DNA of 64,000 nt from Botrytis cinerea B05.10 (GCF_000143535.2 NC_037315.1:1364001-1428000), one strand, 5' to 3'; shown: positions 14,001 through 26,453, counted from the stretch's first letter. Notes: a model not told the origin generated them from the letters alone. Made by a program: numbers and translations.

Positions 14001-17000
14001 ATCGACAACGGATTTCAGAATAGTCATAGCGTTTCGAACATGCATCCATTCCGTTCCATCAAAACATTCACGCAGTGCCACATTCAACTTTTGGTGCCAC
14101 GAGTACAAAATGTTTTTAAAACCACGATCACCGTCATGCTCAAGAAGGCCCTTTACGGACCCATCAGCGTCAATAGCCTTAGCAAAACCTGGAAGATTCT
14201 TGCTTGCTCCCCACGCCTCTTTTTCGTATACTCCCTGGTCACCGTGCCAGCGGGCCAGATCCGTCAAGACCAATCTCAAGAAACGACCCAAGTTCTCCGC
14301 CTCACGAACCGTAGATGTAAAGATCATTGACCGCAAGCGATTCGATCTGAAAAGCCTGGAATATAGTGAAAGGGTGCGAAAGTTTGGTGTACCGTTCTCG
14401 TGTAAGAACTTAATCATCCGGAAAGAGAAGTCTGCATCGCTAGGAGAAAGCAGCAATCGTGGAAACAAGCATCTCTCAAGAAAGGAGTCGCTAACTAGAT
14501 CGCCTTTCACGTTGCTAAACCATAAGTTTTTACGTTTTAGCAGACGGCTCTTCTTCCCTGAGAAAGCCCCGACTTGTTTGCCAAACTCTGCCAGCAAGTT
14601 TTCCCTGGTTGCTGCCAAAGCCTTTTTAGTTTCTTCTTTTTTTGCCATTCCAGCCCTGCTCATGTCTGAACGGTCCTTCATTACATCACCCTGTTCTTTT
14701 AGCAAACGGGAGATTTCGGCTTCGTAGCTATGACTAGGAATAGCCAGGTCGCTTAATGTAGAGCTCCAGAATACAACGTAGAATTCAGAAGTAAGAAATG
14801 CCCAAGAGCCTTCAGGCAAGACTTCCTCGACAGTATCGATATACGGTTGTAGTAGATCATGAAGCGAATCCGTTTCTGTTGCTGCTGTTTCCGATGGCGA
14901 ATCTCCTCCCTTTACATCTGACATCTGAACGTCGTCATGCGGAGTAGATGTTCCATTCGCTGCTATCGATTCCTTGACCGCCGGGTTTGTATCATCGCCG
15001 CTCATACCCACATCACCTTCTGCATCTACCTCTGTGGCTATAGATTCCACTAATGATGGTGAAGACTTCGAATTTCCGTTGACATTTGAAGATAGTAACT
15101 TGCTAACATGATGCGAAATACTTGGACGACCGATCATGAAGGCAAGTGTTGGGTCTAAGCCAAAGTCTTTCATAAGCTCGGAAATTCCTGGAACGAGATC
15201 ATCAAACTCTTCAATTGAGAGGTTGCTGCGAAGAAGATCAAGATATTGGAAAAGAATCATTTGAGTGTCATCAATCATCGTAGCTAACAGTTTGATAGGC
15301 GCTTCGTCATCCGAGACATTGTAGATGGCCGATTGTCTGTGCTGTGCAATAGACAGCAAAAGTTGACCACCCAACTTTGTATCGGTCAAGCCTCTCATAA
15401 GTCGCTTTGCTGTCTTCAGAGATTCGTAACGCTTATCTTGGAGGTTGATTAATGTCTGGCGCCTTAAAAGCTCGCCTCCAGTCATGGCAGCGAGTTGAGC
15501 ATCGGTAAAGTCGGTGTCAGGCACAATTCCAGACATCTGAGAGATGAGCTCTTTAAGAATGACCAAGTCGGTTGAATTTCCCCGGTGAAGTTGATCATTA
15601 ACATACTGAATGAGGGGAATTAGATTCATTATAGAATATCGCCTAAAAACTTTGCCAGAGAATCTTGACAATGCTAGAAGCCATCTACTTGGGAGAAGTG
15701 CGAATTCGGCATCGTTTCGATTCCTGTCCTTTCCTCCTAGTGAACTCAATAACGACCAAACGAGAACGTCGTATCCTAAGTCAGTGAAGTACTTGCCACA
15801 CTCCACAACAACTTCCGTAAGATTGGTGTATGCTTCGATCTGGCCCAGAGCAACACTAAATACTATGCCCGGTGATGCATAGGCAATTTTGGCTAGAGCT
15901 CGTGCCATCACAGTAAGATTGGTCATACTAATTCTTTTCATGGTACTAATTGTCTCAGATTTGGTTTTGGCAAATGCAGCTCTCATTGGTGGCAATCGAG
16001 AGATCTGGCCCTCAAACCACTCTGCATAGATGGAATATCTGACGGATAGAGGATAAAAGCGAAGCATACCGTACACTTCATTGACGATACTTGTGTTCGC
16101 TTTAGTTAAGCTCAAGGCTGGGACAAGGAGCCGCTTGAGCAGATCTTGCCATCGGTCGAAATTTTGCGTTGAACGATCCTCTGCAAGACTTTGTGTGCCA
16201 ATCCTGGCCAACTTTGACAGTAAACTAGCGTCTTTACCAATATTGACACCAGAATAATTAAGTAAAGAGCCACAAAGAGTGAATATGTCATCCACGGTCT
16301 GACAGACAGGTACATTATCTGCCCACTCGTCCCAGTAGAATCTATATGCATTGTTGTCATTTGTGTCGAATTTATCTGGAAAAGGCCATCGCAATTGTTT
16401 TCGGGGAGGCAATGCGAATAAGCGGATTGAGCCCTTGGGCATACCAGTTTGGTCCGGATCTAGAACCTTCTTACTTGGGCAGTCTGGTACTGCTGAAGTA
16501 GATGGTCGACTTAGATCGAAAACATGCTGAATAGAATGATTCAAGATACGATGTATCAAATCGAGAAGTTCCGGGTATGCTTCAGGCAGCCAAGGAAATC
16601 GCCCGAGAATGAATAAAGCTTCAGGGATTGCTCCGATCGTCAGAAGACAGGTTAGAAGCTGCACCTTTTGGTCCGAGGGTTCATTAAGCTTGTCTTTTTC
16701 ATCAACCTCGCTTGTCGGTTTGCCAGATGCATCAGACTTGGTGGTTGCGACATCACGAGTTCGTCCCCCGTTCGGTAAAGTATCATCTACCAAAGCCCCA
16801 GCCATCATCAATGCATTCATTGTGCCTCCACGACTAGCCTTTTCTTTCTCCTCGATTTCCTTCATTTTAGCATCGCGAACAGCTTCCATATCTTCGTCTA
16901 GAGGCCACAAGTGTGGGTATAGATCCTTGAGGGAGATGAATCCAATCTTGATCAACAAAGCGGTCAAATAAATCAGATTTGCAGGCAGCACATCTTCATT

Positions 17001-18500
17001 GTCTCGAGCGGCCGAGGCGTAAAAACGTAGTTTAAAGCCAAGCAACTGAGCTGCTGTTCGATTTCCAGAAGGTGGATAAGTGCCTGTTGCTTTGATCCAT
17101 TGATAATCTTCATCAAGCTTTGCATCGTCCTCTTCGAGAAGTCGTTGTTTCGTCTCTGCATCTACAGGCTGGCGACCTCCAAGCTCGAAAAACGCTTCAA
17201 TACCAACATCACGAGCCCGATCCCAAAATAGTTTATCGCGCTCCAATCGTTGACTCGTAGCAATTTCTTCTTCTTCATCGGTTGAAGTCCAACCAGGAGC
17301 ACTGGGTAAAGCCCACGGCGGAAGACCACCACATCGAGGTATCTTGTCGAATTCGCCGCTTCTCGGCCACCAAGAGCTAACACGAAGAAACTTTATAAAG
17401 AAGCGAAATTGTTTGATTAGAACAGCCGCAAATACATCCAACGTGATATCGAGTACTCTTCCCACATCGAGATCAAAAGTTCCTATCAGGCCTTTCACTT
17501 TCTCAAAGGCATCTTCAACAACCTCACTGGAAGGGGGTTCGCTCCCACTGGTTGTGAAAAGCTCTGTAACTAATTTCGAATATCCTTCCGTCTCCTCTCT
17601 CAAAAGATTGTAGTTTGCCTGTCGATAAAGAAGATGAGTAGCTTGTCGAATTCCCATGCGTGTAAAGGTGTCTCTCGTGAGTCCGAGGTTTAACAAAAGA
17701 GTGGCATCCAATTTTTGTCGCATTACCATGGCGGATATGCCTGTGGAAAAAACAAACGTGCGAAGCGCAGTATTGGGTGTTTTGAGATCTTCTAATTCAA
17801 ACATCATAGATAGAGAGTCAAGAAACAGAGCTTGCGGTTCCAGGGTGCCAGGGACGTTGTCTACCGGCGATGTGTCTGGTCCCAATATCTCTTTGATGCA
17901 ATTGCCCGCATCAGCGCCATCAATGCGACCATCGAGGGTTGCACGGATGAATTCTTGAAATACAGTTGCCAAATCCATTGTATCTTCATCCTGACGAGCT
18001 TGGATGCCCTTTTCCACCACTTCTTGTCGGCCGTTTGTTGTCCATGAAGACATCTGATCGTCGGTAAGGAAAACGTAATCGAAAGGAGCAGGGTCGGGGT
18101 TCCAGCTAGGACTGATCATATCGTTCGTGTTCATTGGAGTTGGAGTTTGCGCTGGAGTTTGCGCTGGAGTCGTGTGAGAAGCGCTCGAAGGTCTGGCAGG
18201 TGGAGACATTGGTCCTGGTGTTGGGGTGGCTCTGGTAGCTATCGAGAGGTTACTAGGATTGCTCGCATTGCTTGAATTATTTGGATTATTCGAAATGCGA
18301 CCATCATTTCTACGTCCTCTACCCCCGCCTTGATTACCTTGACCTCCTCTGCTGCTCCTTCTGTTACCGCCCTCGCGCATCCCAAATTCTCTTTCATGCT
18401 GACCTAAAGAAGTATTTCCCGGCCGATGAGGTGAAGGTCGAGGCTCACCCTGGTCTACGGAATTTCTATCATTCCTCTTTCGCTTCCCTGCTGGAGCCAT
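11091..18500 (-). CDS. THO2: THO complex subunit 2 (Tho2/THOC2)
   Basis: Tho2 is the scaffold of the nuclear THO/TREX complex, which couples transcription elongation to mRNP assembly and export and limits R-loops. Exons are 13827-18500, 13664-13779 and 11091-13614, joined by 47- and 49-nt introns, for about 2437 aa. The start is the ATG at 18500. Residues 1 to ~120 are low complexity. The helical THOC2 body follows, including the conserved stretches LTVMARALAKIAYASPGIVF, DDTQMILFQYLDLLRSNLS and EGSWAFLTSEFYVVFW. The final ~840 residues are disordered, rich in Arg, Asp, Ser and Pro, with DRDR/RGRGG-like and PPPPPPPPGPPP tracts. Exon 2 is only 116 nt. A 34-nt alternative second intron (acceptor TTAG) is possible, but the 49-nt one has a well-placed CTAAC. 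The tail is often annotated as a separate gene, but reading frame and splice sites join it. Confidence 0.9.
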
Positions 18501-19230
18501 CTCCAAGTCTATCGATAAAACTCAACGATCTGCACACATGTGTGTCGAAATGCTGATGAAAGCAAAGAACTATATGCGATAATGCGATCAAGGTTCAATG
18601 TGATTTGTGCTTCCGTCGAATTCGCAGTCGTCGAATAATTAAAGAGCTTTGAAAAAAATCACTACTTATCTGCGACGATTAAAATATGAGTTAAGCAGAT
18701 TTCGTTTTCGACTCCGTAGAAATATTCTCAATTGCTAATACCTAGATAGAGACATCTTCAAAATCCTCAAGCAACGAAAGGTTTCCCGCGTTCGCGTGAG
18801 AGAGAAATCCACTAAGCCGTATTGAGTGTAGTCCGATTATACTTGACTTGGAGCCACAATCAAGCCACAACCATTGGGTCTCACTCAACTTTCAGCCTCA
18901 TCAAAAATACTGTGTGACTGTGTTGAAACCCCTACGAAAGCGGAAGGGTGAGCTAGCTATCTTCCAGGGTTTCCTTATCAATGCTCCAATGCTCCAATGT
19001 TGACTAACAACAACGTAAATGCTTTTTGTTCCGTTTCCCGACTGAAAGAAATCTTCAAAGTTTTCTTACTTGCCTCGAGCTTGCCAAATCAAATTGTGAC
19101 TGGCTGTTGATGACGTTTTTTTAAACAGCCCCCCCCCCTCCTTTAATGACTCAAGCAAGCAACTCTTGTATAATGATATAAAACTCTTTTATTCCTTGAG
19201 CTCTTCTTTCGACACAGATTCAATCACAAA
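18501..19230. promoter_or_regulatory. Divergent THO2/MET2 intergenic region
   Basis: About 730 bp between divergent start codons. Near MET2 are a TGACTCA element (19147-19153), a C-run at about 19131 and a TATAAAA-like box near 19176, which would place transcription start shortly before the MET2 ATG. Confidence 0.45.
19147..19153. promoter_or_regulatory. Gcn4/CPC1-type TGACTCA site upstream of MET2
   Basis: A perfect palindromic TGACTCA lies 78 nt before the MET2 start codon and about 25 nt before a TATAAAA-like box. Gcn4 in yeast and CpcA/CPC1 in filamentous fungi bind this sequence under amino-acid starvation. Its position at an amino-acid biosynthesis gene makes function plausible; binding is inferred. 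Confidence 0.5.
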
Positions 19231-20915
19231 ATGGCAGCTTCATTGAAATCTACTGGTTCTGCAGGAACAGAAGCCAATGCACCAAGATACGGTCAGTAGT
19301 CACATCTTCAATGCTTTGCATAAAAAAATGAAAAAAAAAAAAAATTACCCCTCAATTCTTGGAAGAAGCAGTGACTGAATACTCCAAGAAAGAACGCAGC
19401 AACAACCCGAGAACCCATTTGCATCCCTTATACCCGACCAAACTATCGCCATCATCCCATCCTTCACCTTAGAGTCCGGCGAAACTTTACACAATGTTCC
19501 ATTGGCATACAGCACCAGAGGAAAGCTTTCACCTAATCGCGATAATGCTATGGTCATATGCCATGCCTTGACTGGCAGTGCAGATGTCAGCGATTGGTGG
19601 GGACCTCTTTTAGGTGGTCCTGGTCGAGCATTCGATATATCCAGATTCTTTGTGATATGTATGAACAGTCTAGGAAGCCCTTACGGGAGTGCCAGTCCTG
19701 TCACTTGCAAGGATGGGGACCCAAAAAATGAAAGATATGGCCCTGAATTCCCTTTGACAACCATCCGAGATGATGTCAAGTATGTTAGCAATTTTCAATC
19801 AGCCTGATACAACACTGACTGGCGTTAGCATTCACAAACTTCTCTTGGACGATTTAGGAGTTCGACAAGTGGCAGCGGTCATAGGAGGTTCTATGGGAGG
19901 TATGCTGGTGCTTGAATGGGCATACTTTGGCAAGGATTATGTTAGAGCTATTGTGCCAATCGCAACATCTAGCAGACATAGTGCTTGGGGAATCAGTTGG
20001 GGAGAAGCTCAAAGGCAAAGCATCTATGCCGATCCAAAGTACGATGACGGCTATTACCCATTTTCGGATCCTCCAACTGCAGGGCTGGGCGCGGCACGCA
20101 TGTCTGCATTGCTTACGTATCGAAGCCGGAATTCATTCGAGGCAAGGTTTGGGCGAAACATACCTGATGCTTCAAAGAAACAGACCATCAGCGAAAGCCA
20201 ACAATCCGCCACCGCATCGGATATCCACAGGGCAATTCACAATGATGGACACAGACAGACCAGATCTCCAATATCTTCAAGACCTGGAAGTTCAGCTGCC
20301 ATTTCAACCATGGCCAGTGAAAACATTACTGCCAACGGTGGCAACCCTGCAAACTTTACTGACCCGCAATTTCACGGCGCAACTCCCTCATCATCCCCAC
20401 CACCAGACCGGCCTGTTCCAAAGCGCAAGTCGACCTCTCATTACTTTTCCGCGCAATCATATCTTCGTTACCAAGGTGAAAAATTTGTCAAACGTTTTGA
20501 TGGAAACTGTTATATTGCCATCACCCGCAAGCTTGATACTCATGATGTCTCAAGATACAGAGTGCCAACAGATTCAGAGGATCCTATTGCTGAAGCTCTT
20601 TCACAAATTCAACAGCCAACGTTGGTACTTGGTATTGAGAGTGATGGACTTTTCACATTTGATGAGCAGAAAGAGATTGCAGCTTCAGTACCAAATGCAC
20701 GTCTCAGGAAGATTGAATCGCCCGAAGGCCACGATGCATTCTTGTTGCAATTTGAACAGGTCAATCAACACATTCTGGAATTTTTGAACGAAGTTTTACC
20801 TGATATTATGGGAGCTCCTGGCATTGAAGGAGTTGTAGCAGAAGACGGAGTAGGGGCTGTTACCAAAAGCAGTACATTTGGCGAGGCAGAAGTGGATGAC
20901 ATTACAGCATGGTAA
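19231..20915 (+). CDS. MET2: Homoserine O-acetyltransferase
   Basis: This cytosolic enzyme transfers acetyl from acetyl-CoA to homoserine, giving O-acetylhomoserine for methionine and sulfur assimilation. Exons 19231-19291, 19389-19779 and 19829-20915 give 512 aa. The first intron (97 nt, with a poly-A tract) is best closed at acceptor CCAAG (19388), the only one that keeps frame into ENPFASLIPDQ. The alpha/beta-hydrolase fold shows GETLHNVPLAYSTRGKL, CHALTGSADVSDWWGPLLGG, the nucleophile elbow GGSMGGM (Ser172), ESDGLFTFDEQ (Asp423) and PEGHDAF (His452), a complete triad. A low-complexity insertion of about 85 residues separates EARFGRN from SYLRYQGEKFVKRFDGN; I believe filamentous-fungal Met2 proteins carry insertions here. 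Confidence 0.93.
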
Positions 20916-21250
20916 ATGGGGAGTGTTATTGAAAATGTACATAACATTTACGGGCTACTGCTTCTGAGCCTCACCGGCATCTGAATATGATATTTCACGG
21001 TCAGTCTTGTTTCTTCCATTCACTCGCCACTTCAATTTCCTTTGACTTTGTATGATGAAATATTTCGGATGTTAAATCATTATATCTCCGAGAGCGCAAA
21101 ACCGTGTGGAGATTTTCCGTTGCCTTCCTTCTGATTGTGTGTTTTACCTGTACTGAAATCGAATTTCAACGGGGTAGTACAAATTGCTGACCTAGTAACA
21201 GTGCTGGTTTGAAGATACGAATGAGCTTGTTGTAGATACAAATGAACCAT

Positions 21251-21278
21251 GGTAGTAGGTAGTAGGTAGTAGGTAGGA
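21251..21278. repeat. GGTAGTA heptanucleotide repeat
   Basis: About four copies of a GTAGTAG-type seven-base unit ending in GTAGGAGG. Confidence 0.75.
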
Positions 21279-21532
21279 GGTCGTCAAAGCAATAATCATG
21301 CATACTTCCGTCATGACTACCATACGAGAATTAATTTGTCATCTCTGATGAAATCCACATTGGTCGAGTAGTGAAATATAGAGTTGTAGGTATGTGATAG
21401 ATGTGCTATCCAAAGTCTTCTTCCTCATGTGTGTGTTTGTGTATATGTATTCGTATTCGTGTTATTAGACTATCTTCCAGGGTTCTTTCTTCCCGCCGTG
21501 GGGAATGAGGCTATCTTGGTTGAGAAATTATT

Positions 21533-21563
21533 TAGTAGTAGTAGTAGTAGCAGCAGCAGCAGT
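21533..21563. repeat. AGT/AGC trinucleotide microsatellite
   Basis: A TAG/TAGT trinucleotide run switches to CAG units, a compound microsatellite in untranslated spacer. Confidence 0.8.
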
Positions 21564-21960
21564 GGTATTTGTTAGAAAGTAAATCAAGTAGTAAGGTTAC
21601 TTCCTAGTGGTGTACAGGCATTGTATCAGTTCGATAGATGGATAGTTCGATAGATGGATAGATAGATATTTATTAGGTGGGCACGGGTTATATATATTAT
21701 CTCATGTAGATAGTAATAAGTAGATAGGGAGGTAGCTTATTATTATTAAGTATCTCGAGGAGCGGTCGTTGGTATATTTCTATACACGCAATGCGATTGT
21801 ATTTTGGTGTTTGCTGGTTTGGACAAGTTGAGTAGATGGGTAGATGTGTCTGTCGTTTGTAAGGTAATCATAACTGTGTGCCTAACATATAATACATACG
21901 AGGTCGGCCGTAACCTTGGATAGATAGATGGGGAAATTCTGGAGCGACTCCTTCCTCTGG

Positions 21961-22000
21961 GATGAGATGAGAAGAGAAGAGAAGAGATGAGATGAGATGA
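21961..22000. repeat. GAGAT/GAGAA pentanucleotide repeat
   Basis: Purine-rich tandem pentamers alternate between GATGA and GAAGA types. Confidence 0.8.
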
Positions 22001-22560
22001 GCTGCTTGGTTATTTGTGGTTTGCAAGTGAGTGGTTGATTGTTGATGGTTCTTGATCAGAGTTTGTTTTTTCTATTTTTTTTTTTTCCGTCTTTCAGTCT
22101 TCTCTTAATTATACTTTCACTTGCATTATTCCATTCTCTCTTCTTCGAGTGCTGTTGTGTCCTTATATATCATATATTTCATCTCTGTCTCTACCGATGG
22201 TGATAGATTCCTTAATGTTATGATTTGTGTAGAGAGGACATAGGTAGTCACGTGTATTATGATATGTAAGTCTTATTATCTTGTGGTCTCTTTCTCTTCT
22301 TGCGTTCACACTATTTATCAAATGATTGATTCATTCATTCATTCATTGATCGATTGACAAATAAAGTTCGTGTGGCGTGGTTCTTTCTCGATTTACCTGC
22401 GAAAATAGCTTGGGAGAGATGATAGATCGGTCCGCGGCTTGGTTCGTGTTACGACGGCTTGTACTTCGTGCGCTGGTGTGCGCCGTGGTACTTGTGGGTG
22501 GGCATGGCTGGGGATTGGGAGTAGAAGCTTATGTGATAATCGGTATGTGATAATCGGTAT

Positions 22561-22587
22561 GGGATGGGATGGGATGGGATGGGATGG
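22561..22587. repeat. GGGAT pentanucleotide repeat
   Basis: Five uninterrupted GGGAT units, G-rich on the plus strand. Confidence 0.85.
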
Positions 22588-22828
22588 ATGGGTGGAGAGA
22601 GGGATCTTTCTCTCATTCGTTCGTTCGTTTCGTTCGTTTAATACGAAGTTTATTTTGGGTTGGAGCGTTGGGGTGGTTTTGCGAGATTTATAGACCGGGA
22701 CGTGGGTGGGTAAGGCAAGGAATGGTATGGTATGGTATGTCTCCATATCGAAATCGTTTGAAGATGATGAAGGTGGTGACGGCGATGCAGAGTGAGAGTG
22801 AGAGTGGCATCCAATCCTCTGTCAATTG

Positions 22829-22886
22829 CAATCAATCAATCAAGCAATCAATCGATCTATCAATCGATCTATCAATCAATCAATCG
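22829..22886. repeat. AATC tetranucleotide repeat
   Basis: CAAT/AATC units interrupted by CGATCTAT variants. The plus frame reads as an Asn-Gln-Ser-Ile repeat that is not a real protein. Confidence 0.85.
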
Positions 22887-23282
22887 CCTACTCCCTAATA
22901 GGCATAGCTCATTATCGGTACTCGGGAAAGAATGTCTGTCAACCACCTTCCTCCAAGCAAGACATTGGGTGTTGTGTTTTAGCTTGCACCCAGGAAAGAC
23001 GAGACGTAGATGTCATTGTCATGGTCGTTGTCATTGCACTTTCCCATTCCCGGTATTAGATTTGCCTTGTCCCATCTTACGACTTTCGCAAAACACATTC
23101 TACGGGTACCTTGCATTCCTTTCCCATGCCCTTCCTTTTCCGTGTTCGATCTGCCTTTCCCTTCCTGTGCTACCCAGTCGGTCGGAGGTGTGCTAGATGC
23201 AATCCTCTGTTTCTTCCACACACACACGCATGTATTACGTGTCTCCCTAGGTAGTGACGACCAGGTGTCTCGTCTCGAGTAG

Positions 23283-23340
23283 CCCTCTGCCCTCTGCCAT
23301 CTGCCCTCTGCCCTCTGCCCTCTGCCCTCTGCCCTCTGCC
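23283..23340. repeat. CCCTCTG heptanucleotide minisatellite
   Basis: About eight copies of a seven-base CCCTCTG unit in tandem, one carrying CAT for CCT. It is strongly pyrimidine-rich on the plus strand, about 600 nt before the sterol reductase start. Confidence 0.9.
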
Positions 23341-23958
23341 ACCTCCCTTCTTTCCCAATCCACGACTGCCGTATCCGGAGAAGTGGTTTGCATATGCAGT
23401 GTCAATCGATGCATAAGAGATCGAGGGTCCGGCACGAGTATCCTTTGGTCCCGACGTACTAGGGAGCATGCAAAACAACACCAATGATAGTTCCATTTCC
23501 CATTTCATTTCCTCTTTTCTCCTCGTCCATCCATCCATCCATGCTTTCATTCATTCCTTCATTCGCCCACACCACACCTTCAAACCTCCACAACAACCAC
23601 TCATTCGTTCATTCATTCATTCATCTCCATCTCCATCTTCATCTCTCCCCTCCGCATCTTTTAATCATTGAATCTCCATCCCGAACTGTATGTTTCATCT
23701 CTTTCGACTCTTGTTTTACGTCCTTCCTTGGCTCTAACCTCTTTCACCTTTTCTTTCGATCGAGGTTACTACCTAATTAGTACCTAGTAGTTGCCCGTTC
23801 CCGTTACCTTCACCTCACTCTCCCCCGTATCCCTACTTATCTCTTTTTCTTTTTCCCTCTCCTTGCATCATTCGTACAACCTCAGGTGCACCTCGGACTT
23901 CAATCACAACATACCTCTCACTCTCCTTTCAAAATATCATTGGACCCCAACCCATACA

Positions 23959-25552
23959 ATGGAATCAATCATTCTCCCCTCGCCGGGTCTTCACGATGTA
24001 ATTGAAACCTTGCAACAAGACGCTCCCGATAAATCAAATGCAACGCTCAATCGAGCTCGATTGGCTTCGTTCTCAACCACTCGAGATTCGAGTATCTCAT
24101 GGGGTCGACGGCATCATCATGGTTCGTGGTTGCATTCCTTGGGATGTGCAAGTATCATGCTTCTATGCCCAGTCATTGTTATATTCTATTGGGTCGCACT
24201 TTCACGCTTTGAAGGTTCCTTAACTTCAGCATACAAATCAATGGCCATGATTGGACCCGTCAATTTCTTTTGGCAACATGCACCTCGCGGAAATTGGAGA
24301 ACGAATATTGGCTATGGAACGTGGCTGTTGTTCCAGGCAATCCTGTACCAATTCTTACCTACCGAATTGAGTACAGGTCAGCTCACTCCAGCTGGGAATC
24401 TTCTCAAATACCGCACAAATGGTCTTTCCGCTTGGTTTGTCACTCATGCTTTGTTCCTTATTTCGTCATATTGTGGACTCTTAGATCCAGCAATTCTCGC
24501 AAAACATTGGCAAGCGTTGTTGGTCTCGGTGAATGTTTATGGCTTCCTCTTGTCCGGATTTGCTTATTTGAAAGCTCATCTGTGTCCAACTCATGAAGGC
24601 GATCGAAAATTCAGTGGTAAGTCGGGGCTAATGAAGATGAGATTTGTGTAATTCGATACTGACACGTGACAGGATCCGTCTTGTACGATTTGTACATGGG
24701 AATTGAATTGAATCCTAGATTTGGAAACCATTTCGACTTCAAATTGTTCCACAATGGACGACCTGGGATAGTTGCCTGGACTCTTATGTATGTCAAACTA
24801 GCATCACCTTGATCATGTGTTTAATTTGCATTCCCACTTCCAGTCCAACCTATATCATCCTCTAATCTCGATATAGTGACATGTCCTTCATCGCGTATCA
24901 GTATCAAACCTACGGATATATTACCAATTCCATCATTCTAAGTACATTCCTTCACGGTCTCTACGTTGTGGACTTTTTCATCAACGAAGATTGGTACCTT
25001 CGAACCATCGATATCTGTCATGATCACTTTGGTTTCTACCTCGCATGGGGATCCATGGTTTGGTTGCCATCCATGTATACTCTTCAAACCCAATATCTTT
25101 CAAGATATCCTCACTCTCTATCACCCCTTAACGCCGTGATGCTATTTATTTCAGGCGTCAGTGGTTATATTATCTTTCGAAGCGTCAATCACCAAAAGGA
25201 TCTCGCTCGTCGCACCAAAGGCAATTGTCAACTCTGGGGTGCCCCAGCAGATGTTTTACACGTCAAATATCGAACCAAAGATGGCAAAGAACATGACAGC
25301 ATTCTTCTTTGCTCTGGATGGTGGGGCATGGCGAGACATGTCAACTATTTGGGCGACCTCATCCTTTCTTATTCCATGTGTGCAGCTTGTGGTACCCATA
25401 ATTTGTTGCCATGGACGTATGCAATTTTTATGACGATTTTGTTGATTCATCGCTGCTGGCGGGATGAGGAGAGGTGCTCAAAGAAATATGGGAAGGGATG
25501 GGAAACTTATTGTGAGAAGGTGAGGTGGGTTATCTTGCCGGGTCTTTACTAG
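23959..25552 (+). CDS. C-7 sterol reductase (DHCR7-type, ERG4/ERG24 superfamily)
   Basis: Three exons (23959-24616, 24673-24787, 24877-25552) give 482 aa, close to the length of animal 7-dehydrocholesterol reductase. The family reduces the delta-7 double bond of sterols with NADPH in the ER membrane. About eight hydrophobic segments are visible. The segment [20 protein letters not shown], followed by [15 protein letters not shown], matches DHCR7 better than the delta-14 (ERG24) or C-24(28) (ERG4) reductases as I remember them. The end has [35 protein letters not shown] and a terminal LPGLY, typical of the superfamily. Both introns have clean donors (GTAAGT, GTATGT). The ATG at 23959 is preferred; the in-frame upstream extension is pyrimidine-tract leader. 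The family is established; the C-7 specificity is inferred from motif resemblance. Confidence 0.85.
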
Positions 25553-26171
25553 ATCGCGAGAGATAGGTGCGGGAGTGTCAAAAGTTGAGGAACAGGGCAT
25601 GGGGATTATACGGCTAAAAGTGAATCATTTTGGGTCGCAAGTATAAGATGGTAATGGTGGAAGATGGCATTATAAGATACTAGTAGTATACCATGGGAAA
25701 AGATCAATAGAGAAAGCTTCAATGTGGACACGGAGGAGGTAATTGCATCGAATTCCTAAAACAATCGGAATGGGAACGAAGATGAAACTCGTTGATGAAA
25801 TCGAGCGATGGATGCAGGCATGGGCTGGGCAACGAAAATAGATCCTAGACAAACAGAAACAGAATAATAAATTTAGATTGCAACGTCATTGAATCAACTC
25901 TATCAAATTCTGAGCAATTAGTATGTGTATTGATGCAATATCTAAGAGTTTGTTGAGTCTTTTGGAAGTGGAAAAAATTGGGAGAATGGTTTTGGTAGGA
26001 GTTAGATGAGGAGGTAGGTTGGTGGATTGGTGGGTTGATGCTTATTCAATGTTGGCGGATAATGGTTGGTGATTGATACTCGGTTGGGGATACCTGATTG
26101 TTGCTTGTTGTATTGTATATACATATCATAGAATAGAATAGGTTAGGATACGATACGATACGAGAGGATCT

Positions 26172-26207
26172 GTAGATTTGGTAGATTTGGTAGATTTGGT
26201 AGATTTT
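26172..26207. repeat. GTAGATTTG nonanucleotide repeat
   Basis: Four tandem copies of a nine-base GTAGATTTG unit, the last slightly degenerate. Confidence 0.85.
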
Positions 26208-26453
26208 GTCTGCGGATGCTGACCGGAGAGAAGAGCAAGGGAAGGGAAGGGAAGGTAAGGTAAGGTAAGGTAAGGGGAGAAAGATTTCAGAGACGTTTGA
26301 TTTTGATTTTGATTTTTTGGAGAGGGAGGGGGGAGGGAGGGGAGTGAGTTCTTGGATTTGGTGGTGGGGTTGGGGTTGGGGTTGAGTTTGAGTTTGGGTT
26401 TGAGTTTGGGTTTGGGTTTGCTTTGAGATGGGGGGGGAGAAGGGGGGATAGAA

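Larger units (their letters stand above)
20916..23958. other. Long microsatellite-rich spacer upstream of the sterol reductase
   Basis: About 3 kb without a supportable gene. The first half is G/T- and purine-biased on the plus strand with GTAG, AGT/AGC, GATA, GATGA and GGGAT arrays. From about 23,030 to 23,950 it turns strongly pyrimidine-rich (CCCTCTG, CCAT, CATT arrays), as is common in fungal promoter and 5'-leader DNA next to a start codon. Open frames here are all repeat-derived. Confidence 0.55.

Noticed and set aside
13864..14727. 287-codon plus-strand frame antisense to THO2
   Set aside because: Lies wholly opposite the conserved Tho2 coding exon and has no protein-family resemblance.
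19912..20787. 291-codon frame overlapping MET2
   Set aside because: Same strand, other frame; the MET2 frame carries the catalytic triad.
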